Assembly: GCF_002002925.1 (NCBI RefSeq)
Contig: NZ_CP019511.1
Coordinates: 1 to 64,000, forward strand
DNA: 64,000 nt
Direction of reading: 5' to 3'
Origin: Sphingomonas sp. LM7
Lineage (GTDB): Bacteria > Pseudomonadota > Alphaproteobacteria > Sphingomonadales > Sphingomonadaceae
How positions within the stretch are numbered: the stretch's first letter is position 1; each line of letters starts with the position of its first letter. A program made the translations under genes and the position numbers. The notes under the pieces were generated by a model. It saw only the letters and a program-made list of their open reading frames with translations. It was not told the DNA's origin and searched no databases. This document shows positions 28,789 through 37,083 of this stretch, piece after piece.

Positions 28789-30587
28789 GTATAGGTCGGT
28801 TTGGCGGTGACTTCGGCAGGCGGGGCGGTCAGGTTTGCACCGCGCTTGGGATCGTTAGCCGCTGCCTGATCGACGAAGCCCGAATAGACGCCGCGGGCGA
28901 AGGAACCGCCGCGCTGCTCGACATCGCCGATATGCTGCGCAGTGCCCGAAAGCACGATGTTCTGTTCATATTCGCCGATGCCGAGGAAGGTGGTCGCGAC
29001 GCGGGCATCGTCTTTGACGATCGTGTTGCCGCGGATCACCGACATCGCCGAGGCGCGCGCCCGATCCAGCAGCTGGCCGCCATAGACCACGGCATGATCC
29101 TCGACCCGGGCCGTGCCGCGCACCGCGCCTGACAGCACCCGGGCATAGGGGCCGACATAGGCGCTCGCGTCGACCTTCGCATCCGCCGCTACCCAGCCGC
29201 CGCCATTGGCGTGGCGACGGCCGCCGGCGATCGGCGGGGTGATCGCGGGCATCGCGCCGGCGAACTGCACCATCCACGGATAGCGGTAGATCGAATGCCA
29301 GGGCTGTTCCCAGCGGATGTGATGGAACTGCGTCGGGGTGCCGACGACGATCATGTAGAGGCCCTGATCGTCGGGCCGCACCGCGAGCGTCGCCGCGCCG
29401 TCGGCGCCGCGCTGGAGCGGCGAATAGCGGCTCTTGCCCGCGGCATCGACGGCGACCAGCCCCCAACGCCAGTCCGAAGCAGGGGCAGGGATCGCGTCGG
29501 GTTCGTCGGCGAGGCCGGGCAGCTTTGCAGTTGCCGAGGCGCTCTGGATCACGCCGCGGAAAGTGGCGGTGACGCTGGCCGTGCCGGCATCTGGGTGGAG
29601 CCTGACGATGTTATAGCCCCAGCGCTGCGGCGCCCAGGCGGCGGGCACGGCGAAGTGGCGCTGCTTCAGGTCCAGTGGATCGAGCACGGTCGTGCGCAGC
29701 AATCGGTCGTTGGCCTGCGGCTCGTACCCGCCATATTCGCGGCGATAGACGGCGCCCTGATCCGACCCGTCCGGGTTGGTATAGTCCCAATGGGCGTTGT
29801 GCATCGCCCAGTCGCCGAACGCGTCGTTGAGCTGCGCAAGCGTCCAGCCGCGGTTGCGCATCAGCACTTCCATGGGATCGGCCTGGTCGGCGCCGGCCTC
29901 GCCGCGCTTGGGAGCCTTGCGCCAGATGTCGTTGACGGCCTGGTAGCCGAAGCGGTCCTTGAGATATTCGAGGAACTGCCAGTTGCAGTAACGCACCCGG
30001 CTGGAGCCGTAATAGAGATGCGGATAGTTCACCGACAGCACCGAGCAATGGACGTTGCTGCGGAACTCGGGGAGCTGGGTGGTCATCCAGTTGGCGTGGC
30101 TCTCCCACAGCCAGCCACCATAAGGCGTATCGCGGAACGATCCGGTGCCGCCCTGGAGCGAATGGGTGAGTTCGTGCGCAAGGCCGAAGCGGTCCTTCAA
30201 TCCGCCCGGCCCGATCCACATGCCGATATTGCCCGCATCGTCGACGCCGCCGGTCAGGCCATAGCTGGCGTCGATGAAGACGTTCGCCTTGCGCTTCGTA
30301 GCGTTGGCGCAGTCGGGCTCGGGAAAGTCGAGCGTGCCGAGGAAATAGGACCAGACATATTCGAGATGCTCGCCCGCCGATTTGGCGACATCTGAAGAGA
30401 CGAGGTCGCCCTGCCAGTGAAAGGCGAAGTGCTGCGTTTCGTAGCGAAGTGGCAGCTTGGAATTGGGATCCGCCGGACTGGTGGCGACCGGCTTCCACGC
30501 GCCGGCGACGCATCTGGCATTCTCCCCCGCCCAGGCCGGAGATGCGATCGCAGTGCCGGCGAGGGCGAGGAGGAGAGCGGTTCGCAT
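28776..30587 (-). CDS. Secreted HExxH protein, Svx/AvrXca-like (DUF6055-type)
   Basis: The 603-residue protein has a signal peptide (MRTALLLALAGTAIASPAWA), a domain with a zinc-metallopeptidase-like LAHELTHSLQGG motif (~residue 140) and WLWESHANWMTTQ, and a C-terminal segment of short repeats (VDASAYVGPYARVLSGAV, ARVEDHAVVYGG) suggestive of a left-handed beta-helix. The architecture resembles Svx/AvrXca proteins secreted by plant-associated bacteria. Family assignment rests on memory of the motif pattern. TGATG overlap with the upstream gene indicates coupling. Confidence 0.65.
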   Translation of the reverse strand: MRTALLLALAGTAIASPAWAGENARCVAGAWKPVATSPADPNSKLPLRYETQHFAFHWQGDLVSSDVAKSAGEHLEYVWSYFLGTLDFPEPDCANATKRKANVFIDASYGLTGGVDDAGNIGMWIGPGGLKDRFGLAHELTHSLQGGTGSFRDTPYGGWLWESHANWMTTQLPEFRSNVHCSVLSVNYPHLYYGSSRVRYCNWQFLEYLKDRFGYQAVNDIWRKAPKRGEAGADQADPMEVLMRNRGWTLAQLNDAFGDWAMHNAHWDYTNPDGSDQGAVYRREYGGYEPQANDRLLRTTVLDPLDLKQRHFAVPAAWAPQRWGYNIVRLHPDAGTASVTATFRGVIQSASATAKLPGLADEPDAIPAPASDWRWGLVAVDAAGKSRYSPLQRGADGAATLAVRPDDQGLYMIVVGTPTQFHHIRWEQPWHSIYRYPWMVQFAGAMPAITPPIAGGRRHANGGGWVAADAKVDASAYVGPYARVLSGAVRGTARVEDHAVVYGGQLLDRARASAMSVIRGNTIVKDDARVATTFLGIGEYEQNIVLSGTAQHIGDVEQRGGSFARGVYSGFVDQAAANDPKRGANLTAPPAEVTAKPTYTWRK

Positions 30588-33340
30588 CAGCGCGCGCTGA
30601 GCTTGACGATCGTCGGCGCAGTGCCGAGCTGGATCGTATAGGCATCGCGTTCGAGCGTACCGGTGGAGGGTGTGAGCGCCTTGGCGCCGGCCGTGGTCGT
30701 TTCGATACGAAGCCGCGCCGTCGGCGTCGTCGGCGTGGCCGCATCGAGCGTCACGTTGATCGCGCCGTTGACCGGCGTGTAGACGACATTGGCGATCTTG
30801 CCCGCGTCGAGCGTGATCCACGCCCCTGCCGGTGCGACGAATACGCGCGAGCGTGCGCCGTCCTTGGGCTGCACCTGCACTCCGTCCTTGCCCAGCGTCA
30901 CGTCGCCGCCAAATCCGAGCCAGCCAAAGGTCGGATCGTTGACGAGATAGGTCGCCGCGGTCAGCGCATGGCCGTAAAAGCCCATGCCATAGTCGCCGCT
31001 GATCGGATCCCATTTCATCATGTCGGGCCAGGCGTGGAAGGCCGCGGAGCTGAACCCGGTCTGGTCGATGTTGGTGATGCCGCCCATCATCCCGCCATAA
31101 GCGACACGCAGCAGATGGATGTCCTTGGGGTTCGCGCGATAGGCATCGAACAGCGGGACGGCGTTGAGCGCCGAGCCGTAATGGTGGATCTGGCGCTCGA
31201 TCCGCGAATATTTGCCGCCATAGAGGAAGTCCCAATAGCGGCGGGCATTGCCGTTATAGCCCCAGCTCGGGATCGTCGGATCATAGCCGAGGATCACTTC
31301 CTTGGTGACGTCGGCCTGCGGCTGGTAGCCGAAATAGCGCATCCACGCATAGACTTCGGGCTGGCCGGTCGAATCCCACGGCATTTCCGACCCGAACGGG
31401 AATTTGAGCGTGCGCCAGTGATCGGCGCGCTTCTTCATCAGCCGCTCCATCTCGGTGGCCTCGGCGGTCATCCCTTCGCGCTTCAGGTCCTTGAGGACAT
31501 CGACGAAGATGTCGCCCTCCATCAGCCCGAACTCGGCGTAATAAGGCGCATCGCGCATCATCGCGACGGTGGTGACGTAGGCCTTGGTCAGATACCAGCG
31601 CCAGTCGTGCGTCTTGACCAGCCCGGGATGGTTGCGTGCGGTGCGATAGAGCACCCAATGGCCGATCGCGACGTGCGGATAGTTATAGGCACGGCCGAGA
31701 TCGTTGGCGTCCTTCTCCTTCCACGACGTCCACGACTTCCACTTGTCGGGATCGGGATAGAGGTTGGGGAACTTGACCGGGTCGTAATAGAACAGGCTCT
31801 TCTTGACCGCGCCTTCCTGCGGGCCGCTGGCGACCTGGAGGTCGCCGACGACGGTTTCGGTCACTAGGCGCTCGAGCTTGGCGACTTCGGTGGTGTCGGG
31901 GTTGTCGAGCTGCTTCATCATCGCCGCAACCCATGAGCCGCCGCCGCCCTCGTCGCTCATCCCGGCGACCCACACGCGCGGATCGGAATCGACGATCTTC
32001 TTGGTTTCGTTGTCGTAGGTGAGGATCGCCGGCGAGCGGCCGAACGGATCGCCCTTGCCTTCGAACCACTGCTTGGTCGTCGAGAAGCGACCGAGATCGG
32101 CCATGGTCTGATCGAGCGGCTTGGTGACGAAATAGCTGACCGTCTGCACCTGGCCGTCGGCATAGGTGAGGGTGAGGCGCGCCTGGCCCCATTGTTTGCC
32201 GCGGACGGTGAGCTTGGCCCAGCCCTTCTGGTTGCCCGCCGGGGTCGCCTCGACTGCGCCGGCCGGCCATGCCTCGATCTTGCGGATCGCGCTCGGCGCC
32301 TTGACGAACAAGGTGGCGGTCTGGTCGGCGGGGACGACATAGCCGGGGATGCCGATGGCGACCGGGCGCTTGTTGGCGATCAGCGTGGTCTCGATGTCGC
32401 GGATCGACGGCGTCTGCGTCATGCGGACGCCGACTTCGATCGTCTGGCCCGGGGCCAGGGTGCGGCCGGTGGGCGCGTTCCACTGCTCGCCGGCGTCCTT
32501 CCACTCGCGGTCGGCATAGCCGATGCTGTGTACGGTCCAGTCGTAAAAGCCTTCGGAGGTTTGGCCGCGCTGGCTCTTGTCGGTGAAGATCGAGCCCTTG
32601 GCCTCGCGCGGGTTCTTGAGCGGAGCATAGGCTTCGAGCGGGCTGCCCTTTTCGGGGAGCACAAGCAGCGCCGGGCCCGCGCCGTTGAGGCGGGTGACCT
32701 GGAGATAGCCGGCGTCGCGGCCGATATAGGGATCGACGAAGCTCGCTTCGGCATGTGCCTGATCGAGATTGCGATCGGTGATGATGTTGTCGAACACCAT
32801 CGGCATGCCGAGCGCGCCGATCTCGAGCGGGGCGCCCGAGCTGTTGGTGATGCGGAAGCGCAGGCCGAGCAGCCCGGCCTCGTCGACCCAGCGGCGCTCG
32901 ACCTTGAACGGTGCGTCGGCGCCCATGCTCGCGGTGATGTCCGCCGCGGCGATCACCTTGCCGGTCTTGGGCAGCAGCCGGATCGGCTTGCGCGCCTGCG
33001 CCGAGGCGAAGTCGCGCCATTCGCCGCCGGGCGCGCGGACGCGCAGATTGAGGTCGCCGATATGGTTGTAGCCGTCACCGGCACGCTCGGGCTCGCGCGC
33101 AGTGGGGACGAAGCTGAAGGCGGGCTCGGCAACGGGCGAGAGGCGGGCGAGCGTCTGGGTATCGCCGCGCAACTGGACCTGGAAGCTGCCGACCTTGTGC
33201 TGCGTCGTCTGGATCGGCGCATAGACCGGCTTGGGCTGCTCCTGCGCCATCAGCGCCGGGACGAAGACCGCCGAGGAAATGCCGGCGAGGAGGAGGGCCG
33301 CGGGGCCGAGAATCTTGGCAGTGCGCATGATGTCTCTCAT
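30587..33340 (-). CDS. Large secreted protein, DUF5695-like, probable carbohydrate-active
   Basis: The 917-residue exported protein (signal ending FVPALMAQ) has a beta-rich N-terminal half with SDEGGGGSWVAAMMKQ near residue 450, then a helical region (RAYNYPHVAIGHWVLYRTAR, YLTKAYVTTVAMMRDAPYY) typical of an (alpha/alpha)6 barrel, and a C-terminal beta-domain. This beta-sandwich/toroid/beta-sandwich plan is common to many glycoside hydrolases, including GH121-like enzymes. I am not certain of the family. ATG 33340 overlaps the upstream stop (ATGA); ATG 33328 is an alternative. Confidence 0.6.
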   Translation of the reverse strand: MRDIMRTAKILGPAALLLAGISSAVFVPALMAQEQPKPVYAPIQTTQHKVGSFQVQLRGDTQTLARLSPVAEPAFSFVPTAREPERAGDGYNHIGDLNLRVRAPGGEWRDFASAQARKPIRLLPKTGKVIAAADITASMGADAPFKVERRWVDEAGLLGLRFRITNSSGAPLEIGALGMPMVFDNIITDRNLDQAHAEASFVDPYIGRDAGYLQVTRLNGAGPALLVLPEKGSPLEAYAPLKNPREAKGSIFTDKSQRGQTSEGFYDWTVHSIGYADREWKDAGEQWNAPTGRTLAPGQTIEVGVRMTQTPSIRDIETTLIANKRPVAIGIPGYVVPADQTATLFVKAPSAIRKIEAWPAGAVEATPAGNQKGWAKLTVRGKQWGQARLTLTYADGQVQTVSYFVTKPLDQTMADLGRFSTTKQWFEGKGDPFGRSPAILTYDNETKKIVDSDPRVWVAGMSDEGGGGSWVAAMMKQLDNPDTTEVAKLERLVTETVVGDLQVASGPQEGAVKKSLFYYDPVKFPNLYPDPDKWKSWTSWKEKDANDLGRAYNYPHVAIGHWVLYRTARNHPGLVKTHDWRWYLTKAYVTTVAMMRDAPYYAEFGLMEGDIFVDVLKDLKREGMTAEATEMERLMKKRADHWRTLKFPFGSEMPWDSTGQPEVYAWMRYFGYQPQADVTKEVILGYDPTIPSWGYNGNARRYWDFLYGGKYSRIERQIHHYGSALNAVPLFDAYRANPKDIHLLRVAYGGMMGGITNIDQTGFSSAAFHAWPDMMKWDPISGDYGMGFYGHALTAATYLVNDPTFGWLGFGGDVTLGKDGVQVQPKDGARSRVFVAPAGAWITLDAGKIANVVYTPVNGAINVTLDAATPTTPTARLRIETTTAGAKALTPSTGTLERDAYTIQLGTAPTIVKLSAR

Positions 33341-35727
33341 TTCGTGGTTGCGCCGATCGCCGGCATTGCAGGGGCGGGCGCGGGGGCCGGTTTGGGGAGC
33401 GGCAGCACCGGCGGTTTCTCGTCGAGCAGATGACGCGTGAAATAGTCGCGCAGCTTGCGCCAGAAGAAGGGCTGGGCGACGCGGTGGGTGGTGTTGGGCA
33501 GGATCACGACGTCGACGTCGCGGCCCGCGGTGATCAGGGCGTTGGCGAGGCGCATGCTCTCGGTCACCGGCACATTATCGTCGATGTCGCCATGGATCAG
33601 CAGCAGCTTGCCCTGCAGGTTCTTCGCGACCGACATGTTGGAGTTGCGCTCCCACACCGCTTCGTCGGGATTGCCCATCGAGACTTCGGGCCACCACGCT
33701 TTGTCGAGCCGCAGATCGTGATTGCCCGACGAGGCGACCGCGACCTTGAAGAATTCGGGCCGGCGCAGCACGAAGCGCGCGGCGTCATAGCCGCCGGCCG
33801 AGCCGCCATAGACCCCGACGCGGGTGGCATCGATGTACGGGTATTTGGCGGCGATCTGGCGGATCATCGCGATATGATCGTCCAGGCCGACTTCGCCGAG
33901 ATTCTGGTAAGCGGGGAGGCGGAAGGCCTGGCCGCGGCGCGACGTGCCGGTGCCGTCGATGGTGACGACGATCGCGCCCAATTGCGCGACGCTGTTTGCG
34001 CCCGCGGTCACTGCGCCGTTCCAGCTGGTCGGCACATTGGTGGTGGTCGGCCCGGTATAGACTGCGTCGATGATCGGATAGCGCGCCATTGGATCGAAAT
34101 TGGCCGGGCGCCAGATCATTCCGTAGAGCGGGGTCTTGCCGTCGGCGGCGAAGCCGGTGAAGGGCTCGGGCGGGGTGTATCCGCTGGCCAGCAGCGCACT
34201 GCCATCGGCCTTGGCGAGTTCTGTGAGGATGCGGCCGTCGCGGGCGTCGCGCACCACCGTGCGGGTCGGCGTGGTCGGGCTCGACATCGCATCGATGACG
34301 TATTTGCCGTCGGACGACACTTCGATCTCGTGATCGAGCGGCTCGGGGGTGAGCAGTAGCGGCTGCTGGCCGTCCAGCGTCACGCGATAGAGCGCGCGAT
34401 AATAGGGATTGCGGTCACGCTCGCGACCGACGCCACTGACGAGCAGGGTGCGCTCCTTCGCATCGAGATGCGCGACGTCGAGCACTTCCCAGTCACCGCG
34501 GGTAAGCGGGATGCCGCCATCCGGCGCGCCGGGCTGAACGAGATAAAGCTGCGCCCAGCCCGAGCGCTCGGAGATTGCGAGCTCGCCCCCCAGCTCGGCC
34601 GCGGGACGCAGATTGCTGGAGGTCACCGTGACGATCGGCTTCACGGCTTCGCGCGCGGTGACCGTCGCCTTGCCGGTCTTCGGATCGGCTTCGTAGACGA
34701 CGAGCTGCTTGTAGCCGCGCTCGGTCCACTGGACGCGCACCTTGCCGCCCGACCAGCCCATGTCGGGTGGGGAGGGGTAGAGGATCGATTCCGAAGGGAT
34801 GTCGAGCGGCACGAGGGTGGCGCGCTTGCGCTTGAGCGCATCCTCGACATCGACCGTGAAGCGCGTCGCCTGGGGCAGCTTCGCCGCGCCGGCGAGCGGG
34901 TACACATATTGGAAGCTGCGCGGATAGAAGCTGCCCGGCGGATTTTCCTGCGTGATCGACAGCTTCTCGACCCCGCGCGTGTCGAGCCGCCACGTCAGGA
35001 TCTGGCGGCTGTCGGGCGACCATTGCACCGAGACCGGCATCTTGGGCTCTTCGGTGCCCGCCTTGAGGATGTCGGCGAGCTGCGGGATCGAGCGGCCATA
35101 GGGCTGCTCGCGGGTGCCGTCGCGGGTGAGCGCCACGTCGCGGCCGGACTTGCGATCGCGTGCGAACAGGTTGAAGTCGCGCGCGACGATCTCGAACCGC
35201 CCGTCGGGCGACACCGCGCCTTCACCTTCGGGATCTCCCTTTTTCGCTTCGGCCAGCACGCCGGCGGCGTCCAGCGTCAGCCGCCGCTCGTCGAGCGTGA
35301 AGGTCAGTACATTGTCCCTGGCGCTATAATCGGGGTCTTCCAGCCGCAGCGTCGCCGCGTCGAGTTCCCTGCCGGCCATCCGGCTGATCAGCGCCGCCAG
35401 CTGAGCCTCGTTGACGATCGTGCGGTTCTGGCCGCTGGCCAGGTCGTAATAGACGATGTCGCGCTTGCCGAGGCTGCCCCGCCGATAGAGGATGCCGGTG
35501 CCGTCGCGCGTGAAGACCGCGCCGAGGCTGGCATTGACGATCAGCTTGTCGAGTTCGGGGCGCAGATAGCGGTCGGCGCGGGCATAGCGGTCGGCAATGC
35601 TCGGCGTCGGCGTCGGGTCGGCAATGCTCGGCGTCGGCGTCGGGTCGGCATTGGCCAGCAAGAGCAGCGCTCCGGGCAGCAGCGCGACTGCCAGATACGG
35701 GCGCCCTCGAACTCGATCACTGTGCAT
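33337..35727 (-). CDS. DPP-IV-like S9 peptidase
   Basis: The 796-residue exported serine peptidase has a signal (AVALLPGALLLLANA), a DPP-IV-type beta-propeller (~60-530) and a catalytic domain with Ser in VYGGSAGGYDA, Asp in HGDIDDNVP and His in NTTHRV. The family removes X-Pro (or X-Ala) dipeptides; here X-Hyp is a plausible substrate. ATG 35727 is chosen because AAGGGAGG lies 6 bases upstream. The N-terminus contains a 27-bp tandem duplication. It is the first gene of the peptidase/POT operon, divergent from gntR. Confidence 0.9.
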   Translation of the reverse strand: MHSDRVRGRPYLAVALLPGALLLLANADPTPTPSIADPTPTPSIADRYARADRYLRPELDKLIVNASLGAVFTRDGTGILYRRGSLGKRDIVYYDLASGQNRTIVNEAQLAALISRMAGRELDAATLRLEDPDYSARDNVLTFTLDERRLTLDAAGVLAEAKKGDPEGEGAVSPDGRFEIVARDFNLFARDRKSGRDVALTRDGTREQPYGRSIPQLADILKAGTEEPKMPVSVQWSPDSRQILTWRLDTRGVEKLSITQENPPGSFYPRSFQYVYPLAGAAKLPQATRFTVDVEDALKRKRATLVPLDIPSESILYPSPPDMGWSGGKVRVQWTERGYKQLVVYEADPKTGKATVTAREAVKPIVTVTSSNLRPAAELGGELAISERSGWAQLYLVQPGAPDGGIPLTRGDWEVLDVAHLDAKERTLLVSGVGRERDRNPYYRALYRVTLDGQQPLLLTPEPLDHEIEVSSDGKYVIDAMSSPTTPTRTVVRDARDGRILTELAKADGSALLASGYTPPEPFTGFAADGKTPLYGMIWRPANFDPMARYPIIDAVYTGPTTTNVPTSWNGAVTAGANSVAQLGAIVVTIDGTGTSRRGQAFRLPAYQNLGEVGLDDHIAMIRQIAAKYPYIDATRVGVYGGSAGGYDAARFVLRRPEFFKVAVASSGNHDLRLDKAWWPEVSMGNPDEAVWERNSNMSVAKNLQGKLLLIHGDIDDNVPVTESMRLANALITAGRDVDVVILPNTTHRVAQPFFWRKLRDYFTRHLLDEKPPVLPLPKPAPAPAPAMPAIGATTK
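35591..35644. repeat. 27-bp perfect tandem duplication in the S9 gene
   Basis: Two identical 27-bp units (35591-35617 and 35618-35644) encode ADPTPTPSI twice just after the signal peptide. The duplication keeps the frame and only lengthens the tether. Confidence 0.95.
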
Positions 35728-35777
35728 TGCATGCCTCCCTTGCCCCGGCATATCGACGCGAACCCCTCAGCTCAACC

Positions 35778-35797
35778 GAAATTATACGGTATATGGT
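35778..35797. promoter_or_regulatory. GntR-type operator between S9 operon and gntR
   Basis: TATACGGTAT (35783-35792) lies within a pseudo-palindrome centred on G35788. The identical 10-mer precedes the GH127 gene, and related sites precede the Hyp deaminase and both TonB genes. A TATAAT for minus-strand transcription (35781-35786) overlaps the site, although its -35 is weak. Control of both divergent operons is inferred. Confidence 0.65.
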
Positions 35798-35848
35798 ATG
35801 ACGGCGTTGCATTTCGCTTCGAACCCGGTAGCGTTCAGGCAGGAGAGC

Positions 35849-36625
35849 ATGCGTTTGGGCGGTTACAGCACCAATATCCGGAGAGGCGCGCTATTGCAGA
35901 GCGTCAGTGCGCAGCGGCTGCAGGGCTCGTTCGCGCAGCAGCTTGCAGTGATGATCCTGTCGGGCGAACTGCCCGAGGGCCATGTATTCCCCAGCGAGCT
36001 CGATTACGCCGAACAGGTCGGCATGTCGCGCGCGGCGTTGCGCGAGGCATTCCGGATGCTCGCCGCAAAGGGACTGGTCGAGAGCCGGCCCAAGGCGGGG
36101 ACGCGCGTCGCGTCGCGGCGGCAATGGAGTCTGCTCGATCCCGATCTGCTCGCCTGGCAGTTCGAAGCAAAGCCGAGCCTCAAATTCGTGTTCGACCTGT
36201 TCGAGCTTCGCATGGTGGTCGAGCCCAATGCCGCCGCGTTCGCCGCCGAGCGGCGCAGCGAGGCGCAACTGGCAGCGATGCGCGAGGCACTCGACATGAT
36301 GGCGCTGCACGGGCTCGCCACCGACAAGGGGCGCTTCGCCGACCAGCGCTTCCACATGATCATGATGGAAGCGACGCACAACGACGCGATGATCGCACTG
36401 GCGAGTTCGATCCTCGCGGCGATCGCCTGGACGACGATCTACAAGCAGCGCAAGCGCGCGTTGCCGCGGGACCCGATCCCCGAGCATCGCGCCCTGCTCG
36501 ATGCGATCGCGGCCAGCGACATAGAGGGCGCGCGTGCGGCAATGACCGAGCTGGTCCGTCTTGCGCTTGCCGACACCGAGATTTCGCTGCTTGACGACGA
36601 CGCCACGAAAGGAAGCCAGCTATGA
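35849..36625 (+). CDS. FadR/GntR-family transcriptional regulator
   Basis: The 258-residue protein has an N-terminal winged helix (PSELDYAEQVGMSRAALREA, then AKGLVESRPKAGTRV) and a C-terminal FCD ligand-binding domain; WSLLDPDLLAWQF is typical of the sugar-acid branch (DgoR/UxuR-like). It probably represses the surrounding locus and itself. ATG 35849 has AGGAG 4 bases upstream; ATG 35798 lies next to the operator core and is less likely. Its stop overlaps the next start (ATGA). Confidence 0.88.
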   Translation: MRLGGYSTNIRRGALLQSVSAQRLQGSFAQQLAVMILSGELPEGHVFPSELDYAEQVGMSRAALREAFRMLAAKGLVESRPKAGTRVASRRQWSLLDPDLLAWQFEAKPSLKFVFDLFELRMVVEPNAAAFAAERRSEAQLAAMREALDMMALHGLATDKGRFADQRFHMIMMEATHNDAMIALASSILAAIAWTTIYKQRKRALPRDPIPEHRALLDAIAASDIEGARAAMTELVRLALADTEISLLDDDATKGSQL

Positions 36626-36981
36626 CTCGCATTATCTTCCTGCTCCCGCTCGCACTCCCGCTGCTGTCCGCCGCGCCGCCGCAGAAAGCGGCGAAACGCG
36701 AGCCATGCGTGCCCGCGACGGGATTGGCATCGCCGGTCGTCCGCGACGACAATCGCCTTTATTTCCGCGGCCAGCCCAATCCGAAATACTCGTACATCGC
36801 AGTGTTCAAGGGGGGGCGTTGTCCAAGCCTCAACCGCTTCTCGACCGTGTCGATCGAAGCCAGCGGATCGGGCTATTGCGAAGGCGACAAGGTGCGTGCG
36901 CTCAATCCGCACAGCAATATTCCCGGGCCTGTCTGCGTGATCGACCATCTCGAGCCGTTCGCGGGTGACGTCGACGATTGA
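36622..36981 (+). CDS. Small secreted protein, unknown
   Basis: The 119-residue protein has a signal peptide (MTRIIFLLPLALPLLSAAPP) and a mature domain with three Cys (REPCVPATG, GGRCPSLNR, SGYCEGDKV) plus a fourth at GPVCVIDH, enough for two disulfides. It is translationally coupled to gntR by an ATGA overlap. It resembles small sphingomonad periplasmic proteins of the DUF6491 kind, but I cannot confirm that. Confidence 0.6.
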   Translation: MTRIIFLLPLALPLLSAAPPQKAAKREPCVPATGLASPVVRDDNRLYFRGQPNPKYSYIAVFKGGRCPSLNRFSTVSIEASGSGYCEGDKVRALNPHSNIPGPVCVIDHLEPFAGDVDD

Positions 36982-37032
36982 CCCGCGCCGCCGCACCTGC
37001 ATTCCCAAAGCCGGCATCCTTCATTCGAGGAT

Positions 37033-37076
37033 TGACGCTCCAACTCCTCGACAGTAATCGTATACGGTATTCAGGA
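37033..37076 (+). promoter_or_regulatory. Promoter and operator of the GH127 operon
   Basis: TTGACG (37033-37038) is spaced 17 bp from TAATCG, which runs into the operator ATCGTATACGGTATTCA (37058-37074). The core TATACGGTAT (37062-37071) is identical to that at the gntR promoter. Overlap with the -10 fits repression. The AGGAG ribosome site follows at 37074. Confidence 0.65.
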
Positions 37077-37083
37077 GATCGAG

